Of a stretch of DNA of 64,000 nucleotides, positions 28,580 to 38,035 are shown one piece after another. A model generated the notes under the pieces. The model saw nothing but the letters and a program-made list of their open reading frames with translations, searched no databases and was not told the DNA's origin. Position 1 is the first letter of the stretch. Every line of letters begins with the position of its first letter. The DNA is from JARRQJ01 sp963810615 (lineage in GTDB: Bacteria > Pseudomonadota > Gammaproteobacteria > DRLM01), in assembly GCA_963810615.1 (NCBI GenBank), contig CAWEOA010000002.1, positions 310,001-374,000 of the forward strand, given 5' to 3'. The translations under genes were made by a program, and so were the position numbers.

Positions 28580-31003
28580 TCACAATGCTACTCTGCGCAG
28601 ACGTAAGGCATTGCTGATTACCGATACTGAACTGAAACTCATTGCCACGGCGGCAATGATCGGTGATAACAGCAAGCCAAAAAACGGGTAGAGCACTCCG
28701 GCAGCGATCGGCACGCCAAGCGAGTTGTATATAAAGGCGAAGAACAAATTCTGGCGAATGTTGAGCATAGTGGCGCGACTCAAACGTCTGGCGCGGACGA
28801 TGCCGCGCAGGTCACCCTTTACCAGGGTGACGCCGGCACTCTCCATCGCCACATCGGTGCCGGTACCCATGGCGATTCCGACATGGGCCTGCGCCAAGGC
28901 CGGCGCGTCATTGATGCCGTCGCCGGCCATGGCGACTATCCGACCCTCGGCCTGCAATTGCTTTACTACTGCCGCCTTCTGGTCGGGCAAGACTTCCGCC
29001 TGCACGCGGTCTATGCCGAGATGACGGGCGACGGCCTCGGCCGTCGTGCGACTGTCACCGGTGAGCATCACCACCTGGACACCTTCCGCATGCAGGTCGC
29101 GGATCGCCTCCTGCGTCGTCTCTTTGATTGGGTCTGCCACGCCGATCAGTCCAGCGGCTATGCCGTCGACAGCGATAAACATCACCGTCTGCCCGTCGGC
29201 GCGCAGCGTTTCCGCCTGCTGTGGCAGCTCGCCTGCGGCTATGCCCAGGGCTTCCAACAACTTGATGTTTCCCAGTGCCAGCTTGCGACCGACCACTACA
29301 CCCGTCACCCCCTTGCCGGTGACCGACTGAAAGTCTTTAGCCTGATCAAGGCTCACACCCTTCTGTTCCGCGCCACGCACAATGGCCTCGGCCAGCGGGT
29401 GTTCGCTGGCGCGCTCCAGACTGGCGGCAAGACGCACGACTTCGTCTTCTTTGAATCCCGCAAGCGCTACCACCGCCGTCAATTGCGGTTTACCTTCGGT
29501 AAGAGTGCCGGTCTTGTCCACTACCAGGGTATTAATCTTCTCCATGATCTCCAAGGCCTCGGCATTCTTGATCAAGACCCCGGCCGCGGCACCACGCCCG
29601 GTGCCCACCATGATGGAAATGGGCGTCGCCAAGCCCAGGGCACAGGGACAGGCGATGATCAATACCGCCACCGCATTGACTACCCCATGGGCCAGTCGCG
29701 GTTCCGGCCCCCACAGACTCCAGACAATAAAGGTCAGGACGGCGATGGCCACTACCGCCGGCACGAAATAACCGGCGACCATATCCGCCAATTTCTGAAT
29801 CGGCGCGCGCGAGCGCTGGGCCTCGGCCACCATGTGGACGATCTGTGCCAGCAGCGTATCGCTGCCCACCTTCTCGGCGCGCATCAGCAGTGAACCGGAA
29901 CCGTTTACCGTCGCGCCGATCAGCCGTTCCCCCGCCGTCTTTTCAACCGGGATGGATTCGCCCGTGACCATGGATTCATCGACGGAACCGGTACCCTCCG
30001 TGACCACACCGTCCACTGGGATCTTTTCGCCAGGCCGTACGCGCAAGATATTACCGGGTTGAACCTGCTCCAGCGGAATATCCTGCTCGATACCGTCATC
30101 CCGCACGATGCGCGCAGTCTTGGGCGCCAGACCCAGCAGCATCTTGATGGCCGCATTGGTGCGCGAGCGCGCCCGTAACTCCAACACCTGCCCCAACAAC
30201 ACCAGTGCGGTAATCATGGCGGTGGCCTCGAAGTACACCGCTACCCTGCCCTCATGTCGCATCACGGGAGGAAAGAGCGGCGGCAACAATAAGGCAACCA
30301 CACTGTATAGCCACGCGACGCCGACGCCCAAGGCGATAAGGGAAAACATATTGAGGCTGCGATTGACCAGCGATGCCCAGCCACGCTGGAAGAAAGGCCA
30401 GCCGCCCCACACCACTACCGGTGTCGCCAAGGCAAACTCGGTCCACTGGATGACGCCCCTGGATAGACTCGCCGGCAGCCATCCGGGGGCGAGATCGGCC
30501 ACCATGGCCAACAGGAACACCGGTGTCGCCAGCGCCACGCTGCCCCAGAAACGGCGGGTCATATCACGCAGCTCCGCGTTGTCTTCCTCTTGGACCGCCG
30601 CGGAGCGTGACTCCAGAGTCATGCCGCATTTGGGGCAATTACCCGGATGATCCTGCACCACTTCCGGATGCATAGGGCAGGTGTATTCGATCTTCTCTGC
30701 GGTCGTGGCGGGCACCGTCACCGGCTCCAGGGCCATACCGCATTTGGGACATGCCCCCGGACCGGCTTGGCGCACCTCCGGATGCATCGGGCAGGTGTAT
30801 TCGCCTTCCCCCTGTCCCACGGAGGACGTGCCGTGAGCGGCTTGGCCCGTCTCATCAGGAGCAGAAGTCAGATATTGCTGTGGCGCCGCCTCAAACTTCG
30901 ACAAGCAATGTTGACTGCAAAAGCGATAGGTCTCGCCACGGTGAACGTGCCGGTATTCACTGTCGTCCGTTACCGTCATGCCGCATACCAGGTCCTTTGC
31001 CAT
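28580..31003 (-). CDS. P1B-type copper ATPase with YHS and heavy-metal-binding N-domains
   Basis: 807-residue inner-membrane metal pump. N-terminus: a YHS domain (MAKDLVCGMTV, FCSQHC), then two heavy-metal-binding segments of the form YTCPMHPEV...CPKCGM (about 68-92 and 107-132). About eight membrane helices, CPC in IACPCALGLATP, DKTGTLTEG and GDGINDAPALAQAHVG follow. It differs from the HMA-type CopA nearby and is of the CopA2/SilP-like kind often tied to cuproprotein assembly or periplasmic metal stress. GGGAGG precedes the ATG. The substrate is probably Cu(I)/Ag(I). Confidence 0.92.
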   Translation of the reverse strand: MAKDLVCGMTVTDDSEYRHVHRGETYRFCSQHCLSKFEAAPQQYLTSAPDETGQAAHGTSSVGQGEGEYTCPMHPEVRQAGPGACPKCGMALEPVTVPATTAEKIEYTCPMHPEVVQDHPGNCPKCGMTLESRSAAVQEEDNAELRDMTRRFWGSVALATPVFLLAMVADLAPGWLPASLSRGVIQWTEFALATPVVVWGGWPFFQRGWASLVNRSLNMFSLIALGVGVAWLYSVVALLLPPLFPPVMRHEGRVAVYFEATAMITALVLLGQVLELRARSRTNAAIKMLLGLAPKTARIVRDDGIEQDIPLEQVQPGNILRVRPGEKIPVDGVVTEGTGSVDESMVTGESIPVEKTAGERLIGATVNGSGSLLMRAEKVGSDTLLAQIVHMVAEAQRSRAPIQKLADMVAGYFVPAVVAIAVLTFIVWSLWGPEPRLAHGVVNAVAVLIIACPCALGLATPISIMVGTGRGAAAGVLIKNAEALEIMEKINTLVVDKTGTLTEGKPQLTAVVALAGFKEDEVVRLAASLERASEHPLAEAIVRGAEQKGVSLDQAKDFQSVTGKGVTGVVVGRKLALGNIKLLEALGIAAGELPQQAETLRADGQTVMFIAVDGIAAGLIGVADPIKETTQEAIRDLHAEGVQVVMLTGDSRTTAEAVARHLGIDRVQAEVLPDQKAAVVKQLQAEGRIVAMAGDGINDAPALAQAHVGIAMGTGTDVAMESAGVTLVKGDLRGIVRARRLSRATMLNIRQNLFFAFIYNSLGVPIAAGVLYPFFGLLLSPIIAAVAMSFSSVSVISNALRLRRVAL

Positions 31004-31036
31004 TTCACACCTCCCGTTCTGCTTGTATTTACAAGT

Positions 31037-31216
31037 TCAGCTTAGCAACCAGCCTTCAGACACTTTTTCCCAGCGGGTTCCGGAAGAGACGCGGAGTCGA
31101 GGAGCCACTATGACCCGCTGCTCTTTATCAATGGTCCTTTGACCAAGGGCATCACAACGCACAGACCTATCACCATAGATAACAGGCAACGGTGACGTGG
31201 AGGTAATTTCTGGCAT
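31037..31216 (-). CDS. 59-residue protein of the copper operon, unknown function
   Basis: Short frame between copB and the YHS-ATPase, same strand, gaps of 22 and 33 bases. An AAAGGAAG ribosome-binding site lies 6-8 bases before the ATG. The product (starting MPEITSTSPLPVIYGDRSVR and ending WLLS) has no signal peptide, membrane segment or metal-binding cluster beyond a single Cys (RCDALG). Spacing and ribosome-binding site support a real gene; the sequence is not recognised. Confidence 0.6.
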   Translation of the reverse strand: MPEITSTSPLPVIYGDRSVRCDALGQRTIDKEQRVIVAPRLRVSSGTRWEKVSEGWLLS

Positions 31217-31238
31217 AGCGATCTTCCTTTTCAGTACT

Positions 31239-32180
31239 TCAGAACCAGAAGCGCACGCCCGCCACTAAGCGTGTCTCTTCCGCCGCATCGCCCGCGGCCC
31301 GAGCGCAATCGGCGGTGCCGCCGTACTTGCCTGCCCACTCGATGCCGACATAGGGAGCGAACTCGCGCCTGATCTCATAGCGTAGACGGATTCCGGCCGC
31401 CAGGTCGGACAGGCCCGAACCCAGGGCACGCGCGGCATCGTCCTTACCATAGAAATTGGCCTCGAACCGCGGCTGCAGGATCAGTCTCTGGGTCAGTAAC
31501 AGCTCGTAATCCGCACTCAAACGCAAGGCGCTATGACCGGCATCGCCTACATAAGCGGCGGCATCGACCTCGAACCAGTAAGGCGTCAAACCTTGCACTC
31601 CGAAGACCAGCCAGCCGCGACCGGGGTCCACGCCGCCGTCATAGCGCACACCAAGCTGCGTATCCCAAAAAGACGCCACGGCGTGACCCCATAGCAACTC
31701 GGTGCGCGCCTCCTGAAGCTTACCGCCGTCGACGTCGCCCTCGGCCTTGAGCACGGCACGGTCGTAGTCGCGGCCGTACCAGGCCTGCAGGTCATAAGCG
31801 GCGGCGGTGTTGTGCACGGCGTGTATCCACTCCAGCCTATCCATCAGCAGCGAAGCAAAGCGCTGCTCATCGGCAAAGCGCGGCCGCGGGATGGGACCGA
31901 AGTCGTAGCCGTCGGCATAGGCGTGCGGATCGCGGACGGCGGGAAGTGTCGAGCCATCGGGCGCCGATGTCCGACCCTCAGCAGGCGACATATCCATGCC
32001 TTGCATATTTATGTCGTCCATGCCCGGCATCGCCCGCTGTTGCATGTCGTCCCCGGCGGGGTGCGCATCATCTTCTGCCCGGGCGGAAAACATGACTATG
32101 GTCATCAACATGGCCATAAGAAAAATTGCGCACTGCATCCCGGTGTTCCTCTCATGCAATACTTTCGATAAGCGCTTCAT
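31239..32180 (-). CDS. copB: Copper resistance outer-membrane protein CopB
   Basis: Outer-membrane beta-barrel of the PcoB/CopB family, usual partner of the CopA multicopper oxidase. 313 residues: signal segment ending near FSARA, a Met/His/Asp-rich stretch (PGMDDINMQGMDMSPAEG) likely to hold copper, then the barrel domain with ADGYDFGPIPRPRF, ARTELLWGHAV and a terminal aromatic FWF. The ATG overlaps the upstream oxidase stop as ATGA. The frame extends upstream inside the oxidase gene and is disregarded. Confidence 0.92.
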   Translation of the reverse strand: MKRLSKVLHERNTGMQCAIFLMAMLMTIVMFSARAEDDAHPAGDDMQQRAMPGMDDINMQGMDMSPAEGRTSAPDGSTLPAVRDPHAYADGYDFGPIPRPRFADEQRFASLLMDRLEWIHAVHNTAAAYDLQAWYGRDYDRAVLKAEGDVDGGKLQEARTELLWGHAVASFWDTQLGVRYDGGVDPGRGWLVFGVQGLTPYWFEVDAAAYVGDAGHSALRLSADYELLLTQRLILQPRFEANFYGKDDAARALGSGLSDLAAGIRLRYEIRREFAPYVGIEWAGKYGGTADCARAAGDAAEETRLVAGVRFWF

Positions 32181-33931
32181 GCCACCACCACTTCGCGGAA
32201 CATGCCCGCTTCCATGTGATAGAGCAGATGGCAGTGCCAGGCCCAGCGCCCCAAGGCATCGGCGCTTACGAGAAAACTCACCCGCTGCGCCGGCTGCACA
32301 TTGATGGTGTGTTTGCGCACCTGAAAATGACCCTCCGGGCTCTGCAACTCTTGCCACATACCGTGCAGGTGCATGGGATGGGTCATCATAGTGTCGTTGA
32401 GCAGACTCACCCTCAGGCGCTCGCCGGGCCGGAAGTGAACCGGGGTGGATTGACCGAACGCCAGGCCGTCCAGGGACCAGGTGTAACGTTCCATGTTGCC
32501 GGTGAGGTGCAGTTCGATTTCCCGCTCAGCACCGCGAGGATCCAGCGGGCCGCCGATGGTGCGCAGATCGGCATAGGTCAGCACCCGCCGGCCGTTGTTG
32601 CGCAGACCGACGCCGGGATCATCCAGATTGATGCGCGGCTCGTCCACGCGCATGTCGACACCGGGCCCGTATTCGGTTTTGGCGTGACGTGCATGCGCAG
32701 CGGTCATAGTGTGTCCGCCATGGTCCATGCCTTCCATTCCCGCCATGCCGCCGCCCTGGCCCATCGCTCCCATCATATCCGCCATGTTCAACCATTGGGG
32801 CCGATCCAGTTCCGGCACCGGCGCAGCGATACCGGGCCGGCTGGCGAGGGTACCGCGGGCGTAACCACTGCGGTCCATGGATTGGGCGAATATCGTGTAG
32901 GCCTCGTCCTTGGGACTTATCAGCACGTCGTAAGTCTCGGCAGGACCTATGCGAAACTCATCCACGGTTACGGGCTCGACGTTCTGGCCGTCGGCCTGCA
33001 CCACGCTCATGGACAGGCCCGGGATGCGCACATCGAAGAAACTCTGAGTACCGCTATTGATGAAGCGCAGCCGCAGCCGCTCACCGGCAGCGAACAAACC
33101 CGTCCAATTACCGGCCGGCGTGGTGCCGTTCATGAGATAGGTGTAGGTGTATCCGGAGATATCCGCCAGATCGGTGGGACTCATGCGCATGCGGTTCCAC
33201 ATGCGTCGCTTGGCGATGGCGGATGTCAGCCCTTCTGTGGATACGTCACTAATGAAGTCCCCCAACGTCGGCCGGATGAAATTGTAATAATCGCTGTGCT
33301 TCTTGAGTTTGGCGAATACCACCATGGGGTCTTCGTCGGTCCAGTCGGACAGCTGCACCACATAGTCGCGGTCGGCGCGGATGGTCTCGGCACCCGGCGG
33401 ATCGATGATGATGGCGCCGTACAGACCGGTCTGCTCCTGAAAGCCGGAATGAGAGTGGTACCAATAGGTCCCCGCCTGCCGCACCTTGAACCGATAGGTG
33501 AAGGTCTCACCGGGGGGGATACCCCGGAAGCTGACCCCCGGCACCCCGTCCATTTGATACGGCAGGAGGATGCCGTGCCAATGGATGGACGTGGGCCGGT
33601 TCATGCGATTGCTGACGCGGATGGTCACCGTATCGCCTTCGCGCCAGCGCAGGGTCGGCGCGGGAATGGAACCGTTGACAGTGGTGGCCATGCGCGGCGC
33701 GCCGGTGAAATTCACCGGCGTTTCCGCGATGGTGAGTTCGAACTCCGTACCGTTCAACACCTGCGCCGTACCGGATGCCGTCCTACTCGACTCATCCCGC
33801 GCCCACACCGGCTTTATCCAATCAGCCGCGCCCAACAACACGCCACCGGCGGCGAGCCCCCGCAGAAACCGCCGGCGGGACGGCAACAGCACCGCTCCCG
33901 CAGCAGGGCGGTCAAATTCATCTTTGTTCAT
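32177..33931 (-). CDS. Copper resistance multicopper oxidase CopA/PcoA
   Basis: Periplasmic oxidase that converts Cu(I) to less toxic Cu(II) and binds extra copper. 584 residues. Twin-arginine signal SRRRFLRG (about 28-35), three cupredoxin domains, and all copper-site motifs: HWHG, HSHS in YWYHSHSGF, HPMHLHG and HCHLLYHMEAGM. A Met-rich stretch (MADMMGAMGQGGGMAGMEGM) lies before the last domain. The ATG has GGAG 9 bases upstream. It follows the small His/Cys-rich gene by about 80 bases and is coupled to copB. Confidence 0.95.
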   Translation of the reverse strand: MNKDEFDRPAAGAVLLPSRRRFLRGLAAGGVLLGAADWIKPVWARDESSRTASGTAQVLNGTEFELTIAETPVNFTGAPRMATTVNGSIPAPTLRWREGDTVTIRVSNRMNRPTSIHWHGILLPYQMDGVPGVSFRGIPPGETFTYRFKVRQAGTYWYHSHSGFQEQTGLYGAIIIDPPGAETIRADRDYVVQLSDWTDEDPMVVFAKLKKHSDYYNFIRPTLGDFISDVSTEGLTSAIAKRRMWNRMRMSPTDLADISGYTYTYLMNGTTPAGNWTGLFAAGERLRLRFINSGTQSFFDVRIPGLSMSVVQADGQNVEPVTVDEFRIGPAETYDVLISPKDEAYTIFAQSMDRSGYARGTLASRPGIAAPVPELDRPQWLNMADMMGAMGQGGGMAGMEGMDHGGHTMTAAHARHAKTEYGPGVDMRVDEPRINLDDPGVGLRNNGRRVLTYADLRTIGGPLDPRGAEREIELHLTGNMERYTWSLDGLAFGQSTPVHFRPGERLRVSLLNDTMMTHPMHLHGMWQELQSPEGHFQVRKHTINVQPAQRVSFLVSADALGRWAWHCHLLYHMEAGMFREVVVA

Positions 33932-34011
33932 GCGATCAAACTCCGCGCAAATGAAATACACCCGACGGCTGCTCTCTATAAGAACAACCTCAATATGAAA
34001 CCCGGGGTGTA

Positions 34012-34392
34012 TTAAACGCGAGGAGGACGAGGATCGATGGGGAGCCAGATTTCGGCCATATTCAACGGCCGCGGTCCGACAGGCGTGACAAATACATTGA
34101 TGAAACCGGTCACCTGCTCGGTCGACACGGCGGAATAACAGGCGCCGCACATACCGCAATGTGCGGCGCAGCGGCGCTGATGATGCTGCTGATCGTGCCG
34201 GCCGCTGTGGGATACCCCATGTTGCGACGAGCCGTTCTCCATGGTTTGCATCCGGCCATGTGCAACATGCATCTGTAGCGACACTCCCTGCAAATCCGAC
34301 GCCATGGCCATGGCTGCGCACGGCGGCAACATGCTCACCAAGGTGAACATTAACAACAGGCTGAGAAGGGACCGGAAGGGGCGATGATGCAT
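34012..34392 (-). CDS. Secreted His/Cys-rich protein leading the copper operon
   Basis: 126 residues, apparently first gene of the copper operon. A signal peptide (to about residue 30) is followed by a His-rich part (HSGRHDQQHHQ) and a Cys cluster CAAHCGMCGACY, a plausible metal-binding patch. Resembles small DUF2946-like proteins found with cop genes, but this is a pattern judgement. The ATG has AAGGAAAG upstream. Role inferred from context: periplasmic copper binding or sensing. Confidence 0.7.
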   Translation of the reverse strand: MHHRPFRSLLSLLLMFTLVSMLPPCAAMAMASDLQGVSLQMHVAHGRMQTMENGSSQHGVSHSGRHDQQHHQRRCAAHCGMCGACYSAVSTEQVTGFINVFVTPVGPRPLNMAEIWLPIDPRPPRV

Positions 34393-34788
34393 GGAATCTT
34401 TCCTTGCCACGATATAAACAACACCGGCATCAGTCTAATCCCACCCTATGCGACTCGCAAGCCGGCGGCGTCCTCCCCTGTCAAGATTCCTTAATATGCG
34501 CGCAACCTGAGGATATTCAACAACTCTCTCCACTATACCTTCCCCCTTGCTGCTCGCCGTCTGAATGGCGGCACTACCTCTGTGACGCCATAAGCCGGGA
34601 ACGTCTACTCGATCGTCAAACACTTGCGCCATCACTGCGTTTGATGGGAGCTATAGTGTGAACCCCTTCAATTTCCCATTGACCCGAATTGTGACCTTGC
34701 CAGCAGTTTTTGCCGCTGCTGCCCGCCTATGCTGTCGGCGTTTCACCGATACGGCGACCCTTCGGTTGTCCACGATATGGAGAACAAT
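34393..34788. other. Divergent intergenic region between copper operon and coiled-coil/VWA pair
   Basis: No gene is supported. A TTGACA on the minus strand (34480-34485) may be part of the copper-operon promoter, but no matching -10 at normal spacing was found. No clear copper-regulator palindrome was recognised. Confidence 0.5.
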
Positions 34789-36342
34789 ATGAACTCATCA
34801 CAAATGTCACTGCCGTTTCCGGAACAGCCCCTGCTGTCGTTCCTGCTGCTGTTCCTGGTTGCAAGTTTCATACTCTATTTCGCTCGACGGCCTGCTCACT
34901 ACTTCATCACTTCGCTGAGTCATGCCTTACACGAAGCCCTGCGTCTGGCGTCGGCCTCGCTCAAAAGTGCGACATCACGGATTGCCGAGCGCAACCGCGA
35001 GGTGCTTCTGGCTCAAGGCCGTGAGGCCAGCGAGCACATCATCGAACGCGAGTTCAGCCGTGTGGATGCCGCACTGCAGCGTGACATGGCCGAATACCCG
35101 GCCCTGCAACGCCACCTCGCCGAGGTGATCACTCACATCGACGAGGACTACCAGCATAGCAGCGAAGTGCCCCCCGCGCCGCCGGGCTGGACCAAAGCGG
35201 TCGCCGCGGTGGCCAAGATTCCCAGCGCCGAAGATCCGATGGTGGTGGAGATCCTGCGCGGTATCAACGACGCGCTGGTCAAGGCCCATGACAAGACGGT
35301 AACCGAATATCGCGCCACTACCCGCGAACGCCACGCACTGCTCCAGGGGATGGCGCCGGATTGGCGTAAGTTGCGCCAAACCGTCGAAGCGATGGGTAAG
35401 CGCATCGACAGCCTGATGGATCGTTCCAAGACCATCGACCGCCACATGGATGAATACGAATCGATCATGAAGGGCACCGATAAGGCACAGCGCACCCTGT
35501 CTTCCTCGTCGTTCAGCCAATTCTTCATCGCCGTGTTCGTACTGGCCGTCGCCATTGGCGGCGCGGTAGTCAACTTCAATCTGATCTCCCGACCAATGCA
35601 GGAAATGGTCGGCGGCGGCAGCTATCTGCTGGGTTTCAAGACCGCCAACATCGCCGCACTGGTGATCATTCTGGTGGAAGCGGCCATGGGTCTGTTCCTG
35701 ATGGAGTCGCTGCGCATCACTCGCCTGTTCCCCACGGTCGGCGCCCTGGACGACAAGATGCGCCGGCGCATGATCTGGGTGACCTTCAGCATACTGTTCA
35801 CCCTCGCCGGCATCGAGGCAGGACTCGCCTATATGCGCGACCTGCTCTCTCAGGACGATGCGGCGCTGATCGCCAACCTTCTCAATAGCAGCCAAACGGC
35901 CGCCAGTGCGGTGGGCAATCGCTGGATCACCACCGCCGCCCAGATGGGCATGGGGTTCATACTCCCGTTCGCCCTGACCTTCGTCGCCATCCCGCTGGAG
36001 ACCTTCGTGCATACCAGCCGCGCCGTCATCGGCACGCTGACGGTCGGCATGCTCAACACGCTCGCAGGGATACTGCGCGTCCTCGGCAACGGTGCGGAGC
36101 ATGGGGGCAAGGCGCTCATCAATCTCTACGACCTGGTGATCTTCGCCCCGCTGTGGATAGAACAACGCCTCACGGCGCGGCGCGGCACGATACCTGAGGA
36201 CCACACGACGACCGTCGAAGCCAAGGCCGAAGATACCTTCACTACTGCAGCGCAGGAACAAGTGTACGAGCGGGAAAATAAGCAGGAAGAAAAAGACCAA
36301 GCGATTGCCTTGCCTAACGGCGCGTGGGGGGTGAGCTCATGA
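34789..36342 (+). CDS. Coiled-coil multi-pass membrane protein, unknown family
   Basis: 517 residues, not recognised. Layout: one membrane helix near the N-terminus (about 15-33), a long charged helical region (about 40-235) with heptad-like stretches, then about four to five helices: FSQFFIAVFVLAVAIGGAVV, the AALVIILVEAAMGLFLM segment, MIWVTFSILFTLAGIEAGLA, and MGMGFILPFALTFVAIPLE. The tail is polar and acidic. The ATG is chosen for GGAG 7 bases upstream; an upstream frame adds 20 residues. Its TGA overlaps the ATG of the VWA lipoprotein, so the two are probably made together and act together at the inner membrane. Confidence 0.75.
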   Translation: MNSSQMSLPFPEQPLLSFLLLFLVASFILYFARRPAHYFITSLSHALHEALRLASASLKSATSRIAERNREVLLAQGREASEHIIEREFSRVDAALQRDMAEYPALQRHLAEVITHIDEDYQHSSEVPPAPPGWTKAVAAVAKIPSAEDPMVVEILRGINDALVKAHDKTVTEYRATTRERHALLQGMAPDWRKLRQTVEAMGKRIDSLMDRSKTIDRHMDEYESIMKGTDKAQRTLSSSSFSQFFIAVFVLAVAIGGAVVNFNLISRPMQEMVGGGSYLLGFKTANIAALVIILVEAAMGLFLMESLRITRLFPTVGALDDKMRRRMIWVTFSILFTLAGIEAGLAYMRDLLSQDDAALIANLLNSSQTAASAVGNRWITTAAQMGMGFILPFALTFVAIPLETFVHTSRAVIGTLTVGMLNTLAGILRVLGNGAEHGGKALINLYDLVIFAPLWIEQRLTARRGTIPEDHTTTVEAKAEDTFTTAAQEQVYERENKQEEKDQAIALPNGAWGVSS

Positions 36343-36989
36343 AGCGCCGCGCTCGGCTAATCCTGGTGCTGGGGGCGCTGCTGCTGAACGGCTGCACCAC
36401 CGGCAACGCCCACAACCGCGGCGTCTACATGCTGCTCGACACCTCCGGCACCTATACGCTGGAACTGGCGAAGGCGCAGCAGATCATCAACTACGTGCTG
36501 GCAAAGCTCGGGCCCACCGACTCCTTCGCTGTGGCGCGCATCGACACCGGCAGCTTCAGTGAGAAAGACATCGTCTCCAAAGTCTCGTTCAACGACCAAC
36601 CGAGCCAAGCCAATCAACAGAAGCTGCAGTTCCGCTCCACCATCGACAACATGGTCAAGACGGTGAGTCCCAGCCCGTACACCGACATTACCGGAGGCCT
36701 GCTGCAGGCCACGGAATATCTCAACGAACGCAACCCGGGCAAGAAGACCATACTGATCTTCTCCGATCTCAAGGAAGATCTGAAACCGGGCTTCGTGCGC
36801 AATATTCCTCTACATCTGGACGGCTACGAGGTCGTCGCGCTCAACGTAACCAAATTGCGCAGCGACAATGTCGACCCCCGCGAATACATGCAACGCATCA
36901 AGCAATGGAAGACCAAGGTGGAACGGGGCGGCGGCACGTGGCGGGTAATCAACGATCTCGAGCAATTGGAAGGCATCTTCCAGGATTAA
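36339..36989 (+). CDS. VWA-like lipoprotein, unknown family
   Basis: 216 residues. A short signal ends in the lipobox LLNGC (Cys19). The rest looks like a von Willebrand A domain: GVYMLLDTSGTYT gives a near-canonical metal site (Asp34, Ser36, Thr38), PYTDITGGLLQATEYL supplies the conserved Thr, and ILIFSDLKED the distal Asp143. Such a domain usually binds a partner through Mg. Translationally coupled (ATGA) to the coiled-coil membrane protein. The residue after Cys is Thr, so outer-membrane sorting is possible. No match to a described system is recognised. Confidence 0.75.
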   Translation: MKRRARLILVLGALLLNGCTTGNAHNRGVYMLLDTSGTYTLELAKAQQIINYVLAKLGPTDSFAVARIDTGSFSEKDIVSKVSFNDQPSQANQQKLQFRSTIDNMVKTVSPSPYTDITGGLLQATEYLNERNPGKKTILIFSDLKEDLKPGFVRNIPLHLDGYEVVALNVTKLRSDNVDPREYMQRIKQWKTKVERGGGTWRVINDLEQLEGIFQD

Positions 36990-37085
36990 AGCGCTTGGTC
37001 ATCGGACTGATGGCGATGAATCCACATCCGCCCGGCCAAGCACGTTATTCAACTGTTTAAACAGATTACACCGCGGGAGAGAACC

Positions 37086-37472
37086 TTACTGCAAGGCATC
37101 CCGTACGCGATAGAGTTTGTCGCGCACCGCTATGCCCAACTCCGTAACGTCCGGGCGATCCACCAAGCCCAGTACGGCCGCCGGGTCCATGAAGGCCACG
37201 GTGATACCGCCATCCGCTTCCTGCCGTACAACGACGTTGCACGGCAACAACAAACCAATGTCCGGGTCCGCCTCCAGGGCGCGGTGCGCCAAGGGTGGAT
37301 TGCATGCGCCGAGGATGCGATACGGCCGCGTGTCGACGCTGAGTTTTTTCTTCAACGTCGCCTGCACGTCGATATCGGTGAGCACACCGAAACCTTCCTT
37401 GGAAAGCGCCTCGGTCACCTTATCCACCACCTCGTCGAACGATCCGGAAACCTGCGCATGAAATCCGTACAT
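37086..37472 (-). CDS. DUF302 family protein
   Basis: 128 residues with the DUF302 signature: an N-terminal FDEVVDKVTEALSKEGFGVLTDID followed by YRILGACNPPLAH in separate stretches, and a C-terminal VRDKLYRVRDAL. No signal peptide. DUF302 proteins are common near sulfur- and metal-related loci in chemolithotrophs; no biochemical role is established. AGGTG precedes the ATG closely. Confidence 0.88.
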   Translation of the reverse strand: MYGFHAQVSGSFDEVVDKVTEALSKEGFGVLTDIDVQATLKKKLSVDTRPYRILGACNPPLAHRALEADPDIGLLLPCNVVVRQEADGGITVAFMDPAAVLGLVDRPDVTELGIAVRDKLYRVRDALQ

Positions 37473-37519
37473 ATCACACCTGCCTATCTTTATCTTAACG
37501 ATTTATGCGTTATCAGAAA

Positions 37520-37801
37520 TCATCGTCTACGACCGGCAACCAACACCGGCTGCGCCGGCCCCTCACCGCCGCGGCGGTGAAGCGCGGCATCCTCCTCGAC
37601 AGCGATCACATGCATAAAGCGCCGGCCTTCAATGGATTTCGTCTGCGCCGAATCAGCGGGCGGGTACATTACCCGCTGCGAGGCGAGGCTTTGAGTACTA
37701 TCAGTGGCAGCGACGTAATCGCGATCGATCGCCTCGGCCAAGTTGACACCGGCGAGCAACAAAACACTCAGCATCAGAATACGCGCAAACTGTTTGTCCA
37801 T
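37520..37801 (-). CDS. Small secreted protein, unknown
   Basis: 93 residues with a good signal peptide (MDKQFARILMLSVLLLAGVNLAEA) and a GGAGG five bases before the ATG. The mature part is short, polar and ends in an Arg-rich tail. Not recognised. Same strand as the DUF302 gene, 47 bases upstream of it, so they could share a transcript. Confidence 0.6.
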   Translation of the reverse strand: MDKQFARILMLSVLLLAGVNLAEAIDRDYVAATDSTQSLASQRVMYPPADSAQTKSIEGRRFMHVIAVEEDAALHRRGGEGPAQPVLVAGRRR

Positions 37802-38035
37802 ATTGACCTCCGTTATCGAACTGGATCAATCGGAGCTTGGCATCTAGGTATCAAGCAGATCCTCGCGCCGCCGGACTTTCTTGATGGGTTGGACAGAAAG
37901 AAAGCCCATCTGGTTTCATCCATGCACATGGACTAGCTTCCATTCACCGGGCGACATACGATTAACTGATATTATTATACTCCCCCCGTTACGGGAAGGG
38001 ACCCGCAGGGGAATCCGTGACGGCATAAAATGCCA

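Noticed and set aside
32126..34015. 629-codon plus-strand frame antisense to the multicopper oxidase
   Set aside because: Long only because the coding strand is GC-rich; overlapping gene has all copper motifs and a Tat signal.
34975..36300. 441-codon minus-strand frame antisense to the coiled-coil membrane protein
   Set aside because: No ribosome-binding site; composition typical of an antisense shadow. The plus-strand frame has membrane helices and ATGA coupling.
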